Of a DNA stretch of 64,000 nucleotides, positions 25,083 through 34,738 are shown one piece after another. The position numbers and the translations under genes are program-made. Location of the stretch: assembly GCF_000222485.1 (NCBI RefSeq), contig NC_015914.1:1240001-1304000 (forward strand), read 5' to 3'. The first letter of the stretch is position 1. Each line of letters opens with the position of its first letter. The DNA comes from Cyclobacterium marinum DSM 745. GTDB taxonomy: Bacteria; Bacteroidota; Bacteroidia; Cytophagales; Cyclobacteriaceae. The notes beneath the pieces were generated by a model. It did no database searches. It had not been told where the DNA came from and worked only from the letters and a program-made list of their open reading frames with translations.

Positions 25083-25724
25083 ATGTTTATTCTAAACCAA
25101 AATAATTCTATTGCCAACCAGTTTTTGGCTGAACTTCGTAGCATCCACATTCAAAAGGATCGATTACGGTTCAGAAAAAACTTGGAAAGAGTAGGTGAAA
25201 TATTAGCTTATGAAGTTTCTAAAGAACTCCCCTACTCCTTACACACAATAACCAGCCCTTTGGCACAGGTAGAAACACCTTTACTTAAAGAACAGCCTGT
25301 GATTATTGCCGTCTTGAGAGCAGCTATACCATTTTATCAAGGTATTTTAAACTTTTTCGATCATGCTGACAGTGGTTTTATAGGCGCTTATCGGAAGGAA
25401 GGTGAGGAGCAAATAGAAATCTCTTTAAATTACTTGGCTTCGCCTGACCTTACAGAAAAGACTGTGATCATGGTTGACCCCATGCTTGCTACAGGAAAAT
25501 CATTTTTAAAAAGTATTGAGGCCTTAAAAGGATATGGTAAGCCTAAACAAATTGAAATCGTTTGTGCTTTTGCTGCCCCTGAGGGCCTTGAACACATTCA
25601 AGAAAATCTAGAACTTCCCTATCGATTTTGGATAGGGGCTTTGGATGAAAAATTAAACCAACAATCTTACATCGTCCCCGGATTAGGGGATGCTGGTGAC
25701 CTGGCATTTGGTCCTAAAATTTAA
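25083..25724 (+). CDS. upp: Uracil phosphoribosyltransferase
   Basis: A 213-residue pyrimidine-salvage enzyme converting uracil and PRPP to UMP. The PRPP loop is VIMVDPMLATGKSFLKSIEALK (DPMLATGKS signature) and the uracil-binding end is YIVPGLGDAGDLAFG, both near identical to the family. IIAVLRAAIPFYQGI is the early conserved loop. It is a little divergent in the N-terminal half from Upp of other phyla. It is followed after 12 bp by an antiporter gene on the same strand. Confidence 0.93.
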   Translation: MFILNQNNSIANQFLAELRSIHIQKDRLRFRKNLERVGEILAYEVSKELPYSLHTITSPLAQVETPLLKEQPVIIAVLRAAIPFYQGILNFFDHADSGFIGAYRKEGEEQIEISLNYLASPDLTEKTVIMVDPMLATGKSFLKSIEALKGYGKPKQIEIVCAFAAPEGLEHIQENLELPYRFWIGALDEKLNQQSYIVPGLGDAGDLAFGPKI

Positions 25725-25736
25725 AATATTATTTAA

Positions 25737-26663
25737 ATGAGCTACTTAATACTGGCCCTAGGCTTCCTAATTCTATTAATGGGAGGGAAATTTCTTGTTG
25801 ATGGCGCATCAGCTATTGCTGCAAGATTGGGACTAAGCCCCGGCTTAATAGGCCTAACAATTGTTGCTTTTGGAACTTCTGCACCTGAATTATTGGTAAG
25901 TGTGACGGCCTCACTTAAGGGTGCAAGTGACATTACCATAGGCAATGTGATAGGTAGCAATATTTCAAATATTAGCCTTGTATTGGGTATTAGCGCTATA
26001 ATATTCCCCATATATATACAAAAATCCACACTGAAATTAGATTATCCTTTTACGCTAATTAGCTCCATATTATTTTATATCATGGCTTTCAATGGGGTAA
26101 TATCCTTGTTTGAAGGAATCATTTTATTTTCTTGTTTCATTGGCCTCAATTGGTATTTTTTTAAAACGATTGAAAGAGTGGAATTCACTGAAGAAGAAGC
26201 TCTTTTGATGAAAAAACAATCTCCCTGGCTGGCTGTATTACAATTAGTAGGGGGAGCCGCAGGCCTTTATTTCGGCTCCGAATTAGTGGTAGGGAATGCT
26301 TCTTTAATTGCAAGAAACTTCGGGGTGAGTGAGAGAATAATTGGGGTGACAATTATTGCAATTGGCACTAGTTTGCCTGAACTAGTCACCTCAGTATTGG
26401 CCGCATTGAAGAAAGAAACTGAAATGGCACTAGGAAATATTTTAGGGAGTAATATAATGAATGTATTCTCTATTATAGGTATTACAGCACTCATCAAACC
26501 TATAGATGTAGCCACAGCGTTTATTTTTACAGATTTTGTATGGATGTTAGGTTTTACAATTATTCTCCTTCCCATTATGCGAATCAATTATATTATCACA
26601 AGACTAAAAGGAGTTGTTTTATTGACTGGATACCTCTTCTATATTTATATCCTTATTTCATGA
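25737..26663 (+). CDS. Calcium/sodium antiporter (CaCA family, YrbG-like)
   Basis: A 308-residue polytopic inner-membrane exchanger with the two inverted alpha repeats of the CaCA family: GLTIVAFGTSAPELLVSVTA with GNVIGSNISNISLVLG in the first half and GVTIIAIGTSLPELVTSVLA with GNILGSNIMNVFSIIG in the second. The Glu in each GTS(A/L)PEL motif is the ion ligand. About ten membrane helices are apparent. Its stop overlaps the start of the next gene as ATGA, which couples the two. Confidence 0.93.
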   Translation: MSYLILALGFLILLMGGKFLVDGASAIAARLGLSPGLIGLTIVAFGTSAPELLVSVTASLKGASDITIGNVIGSNISNISLVLGISAIIFPIYIQKSTLKLDYPFTLISSILFYIMAFNGVISLFEGIILFSCFIGLNWYFFKTIERVEFTEEEALLMKKQSPWLAVLQLVGGAAGLYFGSELVVGNASLIARNFGVSERIIGVTIIAIGTSLPELVTSVLAALKKETEMALGNILGSNIMNVFSIIGITALIKPIDVATAFIFTDFVWMLGFTIILLPIMRINYIITRLKGVVLLTGYLFYIYILIS

Positions 26664-27118
26664 GTGAGTACTTGATAAAATTTGCGGGAATCTATTTTCT
26701 TTGCTTGTTTAAATTTATAGCTGGTCCACTTTTAGGAGCTGCAGCAGGATATAGTTTAATAGAAATTATTCTGGTTACCGTATTGGGCATGATGACATCA
26801 GTATTTCTATTTACCTTTTTGGGAGAATGGTTTAAAAAAAACTGGACCATTATCATCAAAAAAAAATCAAAGAAATTCTCTAAACGCACTAGAAACACCA
26901 TCAAAGTGTGGAAGAAATTTGGTGTTTGGGGTATCGCATTCTTAACACCACTTATCTTAACGCCTATTGGGGGAACAGTAGTACTGACATCATTTGGCGT
27001 AGCGAAAAAGAAAATTTTATTTTCGATGTTTATAAGTGCTCTTTTTTGGGCATTTGTTTTTGGCTTAAGCATCGAGGAATTGTTGAAAATCCCATTATTA
27101 AGAGACCTTTGGGCATAA
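26660..27118 (+). CDS. Small polytopic membrane protein, coupled to the antiporter gene
   Basis: A 152-residue protein with three or four hydrophobic helices and a very basic cytosolic stretch (KKKSKKFSKRTRNTIKVWKKF, about 68-88, given here in part). The segment FLTPLILTPIGGTVVLTSFG resembles in layout the re-entrant part of small multidrug-export (PF06695-type) proteins, but I cannot confirm this. I start at the ATG at 26660, which overlaps the antiporter stop (ATGA); the frame is open to 26540 but that part is an overlap shadow. The tight coupling suggests a joint role with the antiporter. Confidence 0.75.
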   Translation: MSEYLIKFAGIYFLCLFKFIAGPLLGAAAGYSLIEIILVTVLGMMTSVFLFTFLGEWFKKNWTIIIKKKSKKFSKRTRNTIKVWKKFGVWGIAFLTPLILTPIGGTVVLTSFGVAKKKILFSMFISALFWAFVFGLSIEELLKIPLLRDLWA

Positions 27119-27149
27119 AAAAAGGGATTGAAAACCAATCCCTTTTTTT
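27117..27149. terminator. Bidirectional terminator
   Basis: GGGATTG-AAAAC-CAATCCC with A7 before and T7 after, between two converging genes; it overlaps the stop codon of the small membrane protein gene. The A and T runs extend the stem to 14 bp and serve both directions. Confidence 0.92.
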
Positions 27150-27170
27150 AAATATTTAATTCAACGATTA

Positions 27171-28127
27171 TTAATTTACAGAAAGCACCTCTGCTTTAAA
27201 TAAAATCGGAGTAAAAGGTTTCACTAAATCTATTTGCTCGCCCAAGTTTACGAGATCCTCTCTGATTACTGAAGGGAATATTTGAATAGACTGGTCATAC
27301 GCATTGAATGAAGTGGAAAGTATCTCCAATTTTTGATCCGGATAAACATCTATTAATCCCTCATTTAAAAATTCAAGGCCGGAATTACCTACAGATACTG
27401 AAGTAGGCTGATTACTTTCATATGATTCGTAAACAGGTTCATCAGCTCCTAATTCAAACAATTCAAAATCAACCGAAACCGTACTTCCCAGCTGAGATTC
27501 GGTTTTGGAATCATCTCCTTCTGTGATGGTTCTCACATAAACACCTTCTGCAACTTCCTCAAAACCTTCCAATTGTTCAGAAGCAATATATTCTGCTAGC
27601 ATTGCTTCCTCTCTCTCTTTAAGCTCCTCTTCAGTATATTTGGCAGCATACTTTAATTTAATGATTAAGTTAGAAGATGGTAATATCAAAGTTTCATAGC
27701 TATAATTTCCAAAGGCGAGGTAGGATGGGGAGTAAACGGTCATTTCTTCACCAACTTTAGCCAAACCTGAAGCATAAGTAATGGCTATAGGCCATAATCC
27801 ATCTTGACTATATTTAAAAATTTTAGGTTCCAAACTTTCATCTAAGTGAGAGTCTATCAATTGACCATCAAGACTTTTGATTTCATAATATACCCCTATA
27901 TAATCATCGCTTACAAATAGGTCTGCGTCAGGTTTCTCAACCGTTTTAGTATAATAATATCCAGATTGTGTTTTCGTTGCATCGATATTATTTGAATTAA
28001 TGTAATACTCCAAGGCAAGGTCATCTCTTTCCATATCCAATTCAATCTCTGTGGGGGAGTCATCAAGACAAGACGTCATTAAAATAACTAGACCTAAAAG
28101 CCAAGTAAATTTGTTCTTTAAAATCAT
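27171..28127 (-). CDS. FKBP-like lipoprotein with two PPIase-like domains
   Basis: A 318-residue lipoprotein: signal MILKNKFTWLLGLVILMTSC with the lipidated Cys just before LDDSPTE. Residues about 70-165 show an FKBP-type pattern (GVYYEIKSLDGQLIDS, PSYLAFGNYSYETLILPSSNLIIKLKYA), and about 205-318 a second divergent copy (STVSVDFELFE...GNSGLEFLNEGLIDVYPDQ...). Active-site residues of true FKBPs are not all kept, so it may be a chaperone without isomerase activity. It starts at the ATG at 28127; a TTG three codons upstream is possible. It is the last gene of the sigma / anti-sigma operon (24-bp gap). Confidence 0.75.
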   Translation of the reverse strand: MILKNKFTWLLGLVILMTSCLDDSPTEIELDMERDDLALEYYINSNNIDATKTQSGYYYTKTVEKPDADLFVSDDYIGVYYEIKSLDGQLIDSHLDESLEPKIFKYSQDGLWPIAITYASGLAKVGEEMTVYSPSYLAFGNYSYETLILPSSNLIIKLKYAAKYTEEELKEREEAMLAEYIASEQLEGFEEVAEGVYVRTITEGDDSKTESQLGSTVSVDFELFELGADEPVYESYESNQPTSVSVGNSGLEFLNEGLIDVYPDQKLEILSTSFNAYDQSIQIFPSVIREDLVNLGEQIDLVKPFTPILFKAEVLSVN

Positions 28128-28151
28128 GGTAATCAATTAATTTTTGGTTTG

Positions 28152-29471
28152 TTATTTATTTTTAAAATTGAAATTCATTCTCAGGTTAACTCCTCCAATT
28201 GAGAACTGCTGATTGGCGAAAGTAAGACTCCCAAGCGGCAATTTATAAAAGGGTTCAAACGAGACGTAAAACCCTTTGTTTAACTTATACTCATATCCAA
28301 ATGAAAGGTTTAAGAGACCTGCAACATCAGCATTGCTTTGGCCATTTTCAGGTGTATATACATTACTAAAGCTTTGCACAGAAGGCGCATATTCCAGCGC
28401 TCCATTAATGCTATTTGCATTGAACAAAGATTGCGCTTGGTAAGATTCAACTGTGTTCTGATCTAAATATATCATACTGGATAACCCGGTAATGAAATAC
28501 ATGCCTGTTTGTTCCTTATCGTAAAATTTATACTTCAGGTTGATAGGGATATCCAAAGAGGCAAAATTAAGCCTATAATCAGTTTCTATTATATTACTAT
28601 TGAGTTTTTGGTAATCTCCATCTGGTAAAGCAAGCATTTCTCTCATGCCTTGGTTGGCCTGCGCATCCATGCGTTGATTCGCATAGGCCAAACCCACATC
28701 TAATTTCAACTTTTTACTCAATGAGATCTCAGACATGATACCTGCGCCCAAATTCATTCCAGACACAGGATTGGAATTGGCTTGGGGACTTACCATTAGT
28801 CCAAGCTTAAAAGTCTTGGCAGAAGAGACCACTTCTTTCGGCTCATCTCCTGAACTTGAGGATTTCCATTGGTCCACCAATGATTGGGCTTCAGCAACAG
28901 ACATTGCCTTGGTGCTCCCTAAGCCTGAATTGGTTTGGTTTTGAAGGGTATCAAAACTCGCCTCTATGGCAGCCTGAAATTCATCCCAAGTAGAAGAAAT
29001 ATCTTCTATCATTGAAGGAATTAAACTTTCCTCCTGTTTTGTAACTACAGGCATTTGATTTCTATCTACATTTTTATTTTTCTGTCCAATTAACTTGGAA
29101 GTAGTTGATGTAGGGGCTTCAGATTGCTCTTTATTTCCCTCCACTTTTGCCCTTGTGGCAATATTGTTCTCCGGATCCACATTCTGTTTTTCCTTTCTAA
29201 AAGAAGGTAATTTTTCTTTTACCACTGCATCGGTTATGGATTTCACTTTTTGCCCAATTTCTTCTTGTTTTGGAAAATAAAAGAAAAAGAACAATAAACT
29301 AGCTGCAACCCCAGCAGTAATAAATGGCCAATAGATCAACCATGCCTTTTTCTTAGGCTTAAAATAAGCATCTGAAAACTTTTCCCACTGTTTAGGATCA
29401 AATGGCTCCTCATGCTTGCTGAAGGAGGCTTCTATTTTCTCCGCTAGTTTCTTATCGAACTGCTCCTTCAT
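28152..29471 (-). CDS. Anti-sigma-like protein fused to an outer-membrane-barrel-like domain
   Basis: A 439-residue protein in three parts. Residues 1-42 are polar, with EEPFDPKQWEKF resembling the cytosolic segment of Bacteroidota anti-sigma factors. One membrane helix follows (about 43-66, AWLIYWPFITAGVAASLLFFFF). A long, low-complexity linker (about 67-215) leads to a C-terminal beta-barrel-like region (about 220-439) with alternating strands such as LKLDVGLAYANQRM, LNFASLDIPINLKYKFYD and FYVSFEPFYKLPLG, ending in an aromatic FNFKNK strand. Its start overlaps the end of the ECF sigma gene by 20 bp. It probably holds the sigma factor at the inner membrane while sensing at the outer membrane (inference). 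Confidence 0.75.
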   Translation of the reverse strand: MKEQFDKKLAEKIEASFSKHEEPFDPKQWEKFSDAYFKPKKKAWLIYWPFITAGVAASLLFFFFYFPKQEEIGQKVKSITDAVVKEKLPSFRKEKQNVDPENNIATRAKVEGNKEQSEAPTSTTSKLIGQKNKNVDRNQMPVVTKQEESLIPSMIEDISSTWDEFQAAIEASFDTLQNQTNSGLGSTKAMSVAEAQSLVDQWKSSSSGDEPKEVVSSAKTFKLGLMVSPQANSNPVSGMNLGAGIMSEISLSKKLKLDVGLAYANQRMDAQANQGMREMLALPDGDYQKLNSNIIETDYRLNFASLDIPINLKYKFYDKEQTGMYFITGLSSMIYLDQNTVESYQAQSLFNANSINGALEYAPSVQSFSNVYTPENGQSNADVAGLLNLSFGYEYKLNKGFYVSFEPFYKLPLGSLTFANQQFSIGGVNLRMNFNFKNK

Positions 29472-30000
29472 TTTTTATATAATTAAGTGCAATAATTTTG
29501 TCTCTTAACCTCTCCTTTGCCCTTGCCAAATAAGTACGGCAGGTACTTGAGGGAATGCCTAACTTTTCACTAATTTCTGCATGCCTGTACCCTTCTATCT
29601 CGTACATATTAAATATCACCCGCAATATATCCGGCAATTCCCCAAGACATTTTAAGATATCCTCCTTTGATAACTCATCTAAGATATCCGGATTGTAAGT
29701 TTCGGCATGAGCTTTGTCGATATCCATGATCCCTTGATGCTTTAAATTCTTGCGATAGTAATCCACGGAAGTATTTATTATTATCCGCCGAAACCAAGAC
29801 TTGAAAGAATTGTCTAAGCTGAACTGATCCAATTTATCAAAAGCTTTCATGTAACTATCGTTTACAATCTCGCAGGCCTCTTCCCGATTTCCGGAATACC
29901 TTAGAGCAATACTCATAGCATAGCCATAAAAGTGCCTATAAAGCCTTTCTAGCGACTTTTTATCTCGCTTTTGTGCTTCTTGTATGAGATCCTTCTCCAA
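29452..30000 (-). CDS. ECF-type RNA polymerase sigma factor
   Basis: A 182-residue group 4 sigma-70 factor. Region 2 covers about 15-85 (LERLYRHFYGYAMSIALRYSG, VNDSYMKAFDKLDQF, SFKSWFRRIIINTSVDYYRK), and region 4 about 115-170 (LPDILRVIFNMYEIEGYRHAEISEKLGIPSSTCRTYLARAK), the -35-binding helix-turn-helix. The downstream gene, overlapping by 20 bp, has an anti-sigma-like N-terminus. The sigma gene is likely autoregulated in the 416-bp gap upstream. Confidence 0.93.
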   Translation of the reverse strand: MEKDLIQEAQKRDKKSLERLYRHFYGYAMSIALRYSGNREEACEIVNDSYMKAFDKLDQFSLDNSFKSWFRRIIINTSVDYYRKNLKHQGIMDIDKAHAETYNPDILDELSKEDILKCLGELPDILRVIFNMYEIEGYRHAEISEKLGIPSSTCRTYLARAKERLRDKIIALNYIKNEGAVR

Positions 30001-30416
30001 AAGCCTATTTTTTATTGGGTATATTTTTAACCTATACGGACGTTACTTAAAAAACGCTACAGTACCTGATCTATTTTCCTGCAATTATTCCTATTTCCAA
30101 AAGGATCACTCCTCTAAAAAAACTAAGCAACACAGTTATAAACCTATATCACAGCGCTTTACGGCATACTAAAAAAAACAATTCATTTTTAAAATATTTA
30201 AGAAGGGCAATTCATTTTTATAAACTCTCATGGTCAATGACAAGCTATTGAAAAAAGGGTGTTTTTGGTTCATTTTTTTCAATCAAGACTGTTCATTAAC
30301 TTAACTTAATTTGTTGCCTTTGCATGATAAACTTAATCTGACTATTTTTAGTACCTGTTAAATAACAATAAATGTAAATTTAGCGTTTAAATTGTTAATC
30401 GCTTATAACTAAAGAA
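30001..30416. other. Divergent intergenic region between the sigma factor gene and an envelope gene
   Basis: A 416-bp AT-rich region with no supported gene; the 62-codon frame at 29984-30172 lacks any protein-like feature. It must carry promoters for both flanking genes. The only pattern noted is a direct repeat, CAATTCATTTTTA, at 30179-30191 and 30208-30220 (29-bp spacing), which could be a regulator or sigma site but may be chance in such AT-rich sequence. Confidence 0.4.
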
Positions 30417-31139
30417 ATGAAATATTTCCTATTGTTTACTTTCCTTTTCGCTTCTTGTTTTCATTTAATGGCCCAAGAAGAAGAATCCGGCAACTATGAC
30501 TATGACAAAGAAGTTCTCTTTGGCATCAATAAAAACACCAATGGTGGTTTGATTGGGGGAATAAGTTTTAAAATTGGTTCCAGGATTAATGACAACCTGT
30601 TCCAATTTTTTAATTTAGAACTCGCCAATGTCAAAAACCCTAAGGAAGTGAGGTATCCTACCGCTTTAGGAAACACTTATATTTTTGGCAAATCAAATTA
30701 CCTCTATGCCATCCGCCCTCAATATGGTCGAGAGATTATTGCATTTAAAAAAGCCCCTCACCAAGGAGTCCAAATATCCTTTTTAGCTGCCATTGGACCA
30801 ACCATAGGATTACTTGCTCCATATTATATAGAATATTACATTAATCGGACAGAAACTGTGCGAGAGCAATATGACCCGGAAATCCATCAAAGTAAATTTG
30901 ATATCCTTGGGCCGGGTAGACTTTTTGAAGGAATTGGAGAATCTGAAATTGCCTTTGGTGGAAATGCCAAAGCAGCCATCAATTTTGAATTTGGTTTTTT
31001 AAAGTCAAATGTGACAGGGTTGGAACTTGGTTATCAATTAGAAGGTTTTACCAAAGAGATTCCCTTGATGCCTACCACCGAAAACAGGCAAATCTTCCAA
31101 TCGGCATTTGTCACCCTATACTATGGGTTTAGAAGATAG
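30417..31139 (+). CDS. Secreted outer-membrane-barrel-like protein of unknown function
   Basis: A 240-residue protein with signal peptide MKYFLLFTFLFASCFHLMA followed by an acidic stretch. The rest alternates hydrophobic and polar residues as in a small outer-membrane barrel (LIGGISFKIGSRINDNLFQFFNLELANV, VQISFLAAIGPTIGLLAPYYIEYY, GNAKAAINFEFGFLK), and it ends in an aromatic strand (FVTLYYGFRR). I do not recognise a named family. It is divergent from the ECF sigma operon, so it may be one of its targets, but this is only by position. Confidence 0.7.
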   Translation: MKYFLLFTFLFASCFHLMAQEEESGNYDYDKEVLFGINKNTNGGLIGGISFKIGSRINDNLFQFFNLELANVKNPKEVRYPTALGNTYIFGKSNYLYAIRPQYGREIIAFKKAPHQGVQISFLAAIGPTIGLLAPYYIEYYINRTETVREQYDPEIHQSKFDILGPGRLFEGIGESEIAFGGNAKAAINFEFGFLKSNVTGLELGYQLEGFTKEIPLMPTTENRQIFQSAFVTLYYGFRR

Positions 31140-31207
31140 AGAGTTCGGCATTCATTTGGGTTAACTCAAATTTAATGACTAATTTTGAACGGATTTAACA
31201 ACCCGAT

Positions 31208-32086
31208 ATGATAGAATTACCTGTAATTTCTGAAGAACAAACCAAAAGAAAAAAGCCCAATTGGTTAAGGGTTAAATTACCTGTGGGTAAAGAATATGCT
31301 CATGTTCGCAAATTAGTGGATGAACATAAGCTGCACACTATTTGTGAAAGTGGAAATTGTCCAAATATGGGCGAATGCTGGGGTGCCGGAACTGCAACCT
31401 TTATGATTCTAGGCAATGTTTGCACCAGGTCATGCTCTTTTTGTGCAGTTGCCACCGGTAGACCCCCGGAATATGATGAAGATGAACCGAGGAGAGTTGC
31501 TGAAGCGATTACATTGATGCAAGTAAAACATGCTGTAATCACTTCAGTAAATAGGGATGAACTTAAGGACAAAGGGGCGGATATTTGGTACCGAACAGTA
31601 GCCGAAACAAAAAAACGCTCACCTGAAACCACCATAGAAACCCTAATTCCTGATGTAAAGAGCAATTGGGATGCATTATACCGGATGATAAGTGCCGGTC
31701 AAGAAGTGGTCTCACACAACGTAGAGACCGTGGAAAGACTCTATAGAAGGGTAAGGCCTCAGGCCAAATATCACCGATCACTTGAGCAAATCAAACTTAC
31801 CAAGGAGTTTGGCAAAAGGACAAAAACAGGTATAATGTTAGGCTTAGGTGAAAAGCAAGACGAGGTGCATAAGGCCATGGACGATTTAGCTGAAAATGGT
31901 TGCGACATCCTAACTCTAGGCCAATATTTACAGCCTACCAAAATGCATATAGAGGTAGCAGAGTTTATTCATCCGGACCAATTTGATGCTTATCGGGAAG
32001 AAGGCCTAAAAAGAGGTTTGAAATATGTAGAATCAGGCCCCTTGGTAAGGTCCTCATACCATGCAGAGCGCCATGTGAACGTTTAA
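31208..32086 (+). CDS. lipA: Lipoyl synthase
   Basis: A 292-residue radical SAM enzyme that inserts two sulfurs into octanoyl groups bound to E2 and H proteins. The auxiliary cluster ligands are in [14 protein letters not shown] (the Cys-x4-Cys-x5-Cys set), the SAM cluster ligands in CTRSCSFC, and the C-terminal serine ligand in [20 protein letters not shown] and [10 protein letters not shown] are the usual linking motifs. Length is normal. No lipB is adjacent. A hairpin terminator follows. Confidence 0.97.
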   Translation: MIELPVISEEQTKRKKPNWLRVKLPVGKEYAHVRKLVDEHKLHTICESGNCPNMGECWGAGTATFMILGNVCTRSCSFCAVATGRPPEYDEDEPRRVAEAITLMQVKHAVITSVNRDELKDKGADIWYRTVAETKKRSPETTIETLIPDVKSNWDALYRMISAGQEVVSHNVETVERLYRRVRPQAKYHRSLEQIKLTKEFGKRTKTGIMLGLGEKQDEVHKAMDDLAENGCDILTLGQYLQPTKMHIEVAEFIHPDQFDAYREEGLKRGLKYVESGPLVRSSYHAERHVNV

Positions 32087-32190
32087 TTTGAAAATGCATG
32101 AGCAACCCTGTTATTGCAAAGGTTTCTTATTCACATGAAAACAATTAAAATAGGTAACTGTAATACAACAGTTTAACCCAATACTTGATT

Positions 32191-32241
32191 ATAGCACCCC
32201 AGTCAATAGTAAGATTGAATAACGGGGTGCTATGATTTTTT
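32191..32241 (+). terminator. Terminator of lipA
   Basis: A 10-bp stem ATAGCACCCC / GGGGTGCTAT encloses a second small stem (TCAAT / ATTGA) and is followed by GATTTTTTT. It lies about 105 bp after the lipA stop codon. Confidence 0.8.
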
Positions 32242-32329
32242 TAAGGAAGGAAAGGATAATGGCTAATTTTTTGTACCTTATGCCTGTCTATACCTTAGCA
32301 TTATTACGGGATTTTAAATGTGCATTAAA

Positions 32330-32926
32330 ATGACTTTTACCAAAACATTACTAATAGTAATTACCGCTACAGTTTTTTTCAACTGTTCTTCTAAGACAGT
32401 AGGTGGGCTAACAAAAGAAGAGCACAAATCTTGGGAACAACAAAAGAAAGAGATGAGCCCTGAGGCATTTAAAGCTTTGGTTGAGGAAAAAAATAAACTA
32501 TCCCAAGAGAATTTCAACCTTTTGGAAAAAATATCCTATATCGAGCAACAAATCAACATAAAAGAAAATGAAATCGACAGGCTCGCCCGCCAAGTTATCA
32601 GCTTAAGTACTGAACAAAACCAAGAGTCTAGCGAAAATATAAATACGCTCAACGATGAGTGGAATAAAGGACTTGTTTTTAAAGTTCAACTGGCTGCATT
32701 TGATGAGCTTGATTTAAGGGACCTTACTGAGAATGGCAGCGACATGAAAATAATCGATGAGGACGGCTATATTAAATATATATTGGGCCAATTTAGAGAT
32801 TACGACATGGCGGATCTTTTCAAAAAGAAACTCCGGAAAATCGGGGTAAAGGAGGCTTGGATTGTACCCTACAAAGACGGAAAGAGAGTCGCTCTTAAGG
32901 AAGTACTTTCAGAAGTCATTGAATAA
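32330..32926 (+). CDS. SPOR-like lipoprotein with coiled coil
   Basis: A 198-residue lipoprotein; MTFTKTLLIVITATVFFNC gives a clear lipobox, so I start at 32330 and not at the ATG four codons earlier. A charged helical stretch of about 90 residues (EEHKSWEQQKKEMSPEAFKALVEEKNK onward, heptad-like) is followed by a SPOR-like domain at about 115-198 (VFKVQLAAFDELDLRDL, YIKYILGQFRDYDMADLFKKKLRKIGVKEAWIVPY). SPOR domains bind denuded glycan strands at division sites; the match here is by pattern. It is upstream of recJ on the same strand. Confidence 0.7.
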   Translation: MTFTKTLLIVITATVFFNCSSKTVGGLTKEEHKSWEQQKKEMSPEAFKALVEEKNKLSQENFNLLEKISYIEQQINIKENEIDRLARQVISLSTEQNQESSENINTLNDEWNKGLVFKVQLAAFDELDLRDLTENGSDMKIIDEDGYIKYILGQFRDYDMADLFKKKLRKIGVKEAWIVPYKDGKRVALKEVLSEVIE

Positions 32927-33035
32927 TTGGTAATGCACTCAATGTATGGACCTTAAGTAAAATGAGCAATTTATATTAAAATTATTAAGGTGTTTTTTTA
33001 GTTGAATCGCCTGTTTGTTTTGTAATTTACGCGCC

Positions 33036-34736
33036 ATGGACTATAGATGGAAACATAAAGACAAGGCAAATTCCGAATTAGTAGAACACCTAAGCAATGA
33101 AATAAATGTAAACCCAACACTTGCCAATGTGCTGGTAAACCGTGGCATTGCTGATTTTCAACAAGCCAAGGATTTTTTCAGACCTGACTTAGATAAATTA
33201 CATGACCCCTACCTCATGAAAGACATGAATGTGGCCGTTCAAAGGTTACATCAAGCAATTGAGAAAAATGAAAAAATACTGGTTTATGGGGATTACGATG
33301 TAGATGGAACCACTTCTGTGGCTCTTTTTTATGGATTTATTCAATCGTTTTATTCTAATGTAGCTTTTTATATTCCGGACAGATACAAGGAGGGTTATGG
33401 TATTTCTGAAAAAGGAGTTCGCTTTGCTGCCGAAAATAATTTCAGCTTGGTGGTCTCGCTTGACTGTGGGATCAAAGCTTTAGATAAAATTGATTTGGCC
33501 AATGAACTGGGTGTGGATTTCATTATTTGTGATCACCACACTCCCGGAGAAACCCTCCCACGAGCTATTGCTGTTTTAGACCCTAAAAGAAAAGACTGCT
33601 CCTATCCTTTTAAAGAATTAAGTGGCTGCGGAGTTGGCTTTAAACTCATTCAAGCCTTCTCTCAATTTACAGGAAGAAATCAAAATAACCTTTACGCTTT
33701 CCTAGACTTGCTGGTTATCAGTATTGCTTCTGATATTGTTCCCATTTCCGGAGAAAACAGAATCCTGGCTTACTTTGGGCTTGAAAGATTAAACAATAAC
33801 CCCAGACCGGGAATAAAAGCGCTTATTTTAAAAGGAAAATTAGAAAAAGACATAAACATTACAGACATTGTTTTTAAAATTGGCCCAAGGATCAATGCCT
33901 CAGGAAGGCTGGAACATGCCAAAGCATCAGTAGAACTCCTCATTTCTAAAGATCTCGACGAGGCTGTTCGACGGGCAGAACTTGTTGAAGACGTTAATGC
34001 CGCACGAAAAAATTTTGATGAGAATATCACTCGTGAGGCATTAGAAATGATTGAAACAAGGGAGTTGGAAGGAGAATTTAAAAGTACAGTTTTATTTAAA
34101 GAAGACTGGCACAAAGGAGTAATCGGCATAGTAGCTTCACGCTGTATTGAAAAATACTATCGCCCAACCATCATTCTTACTGAATCCAACAATAAGGCAA
34201 CAGGCAGTGCTCGATCTGTATATGATTTTAATATTTACGAAGCCATAGAAGAGTGTAGTGACTTGTTGGAACAATTTGGAGGGCATAAATATGCTGCCGG
34301 TCTCACTTTATCTGTTGCAAATGTCCCTGCATTTCAAGCGAAATTTGAATCGGTGGTAAGCAATAGGGTATCTGAAATCCATATGAAACCGATTTTGGAG
34401 ATAGATGATGAATTAATTTTAGATCAAATCAACTATAGGTTTTATAATATCCTCAAACAAATGACTCCCTTTGGACCGGGGAATCCGGAACCCGTTTTTT
34501 GTGCCAATCAGGTCTTTGCTGAAAATGTACGTGTGCTTAAGGACAAACATTTACGTTTTGACATTATTCAAGATGGACAGAGCACTAAACCTGTTTGCAT
34601 CGGATTTGGCTTTGCCGATTATTTCGACTTATTAAATAGCAAAATGCGATTCAATATAGCGTTTGAAATACGAGAAAACACATTTAGAAATACCAGTAGT
34701 TTGCAACTTTACGTTAAGGATATCAAATTTGATTAA
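33036..34736 (+). CDS. recJ: Single-stranded-DNA-specific exonuclease RecJ
   Basis: A 566-residue 5'-3' ssDNA exonuclease used in recombination and mismatch repair. The DHH domain has [12 protein letters not shown] (about 83-94), SLDCGIKA, the DHH itself in [11 protein letters not shown] and [12 protein letters not shown]; the DHHA1 domain has [12 protein letters not shown] and the late [10 protein letters not shown]. It ends with the OB-fold part ([13 protein letters not shown]). I start at [10 protein letters not shown] (33036); a TTG at 33015 is open but weaker. It lies two bases before lptB, so the two are co-transcribed. Confidence 0.96.
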   Translation: MDYRWKHKDKANSELVEHLSNEINVNPTLANVLVNRGIADFQQAKDFFRPDLDKLHDPYLMKDMNVAVQRLHQAIEKNEKILVYGDYDVDGTTSVALFYGFIQSFYSNVAFYIPDRYKEGYGISEKGVRFAAENNFSLVVSLDCGIKALDKIDLANELGVDFIICDHHTPGETLPRAIAVLDPKRKDCSYPFKELSGCGVGFKLIQAFSQFTGRNQNNLYAFLDLLVISIASDIVPISGENRILAYFGLERLNNNPRPGIKALILKGKLEKDINITDIVFKIGPRINASGRLEHAKASVELLISKDLDEAVRRAELVEDVNAARKNFDENITREALEMIETRELEGEFKSTVLFKEDWHKGVIGIVASRCIEKYYRPTIILTESNNKATGSARSVYDFNIYEAIEECSDLLEQFGGHKYAAGLTLSVANVPAFQAKFESVVSNRVSEIHMKPILEIDDELILDQINYRFYNILKQMTPFGPGNPEPVFCANQVFAENVRVLKDKHLRFDIIQDGQSTKPVCIGFGFADYFDLLNSKMRFNIAFEIRENTFRNTSSLQLYVKDIKFD

Positions 34737-34738
34737 AC

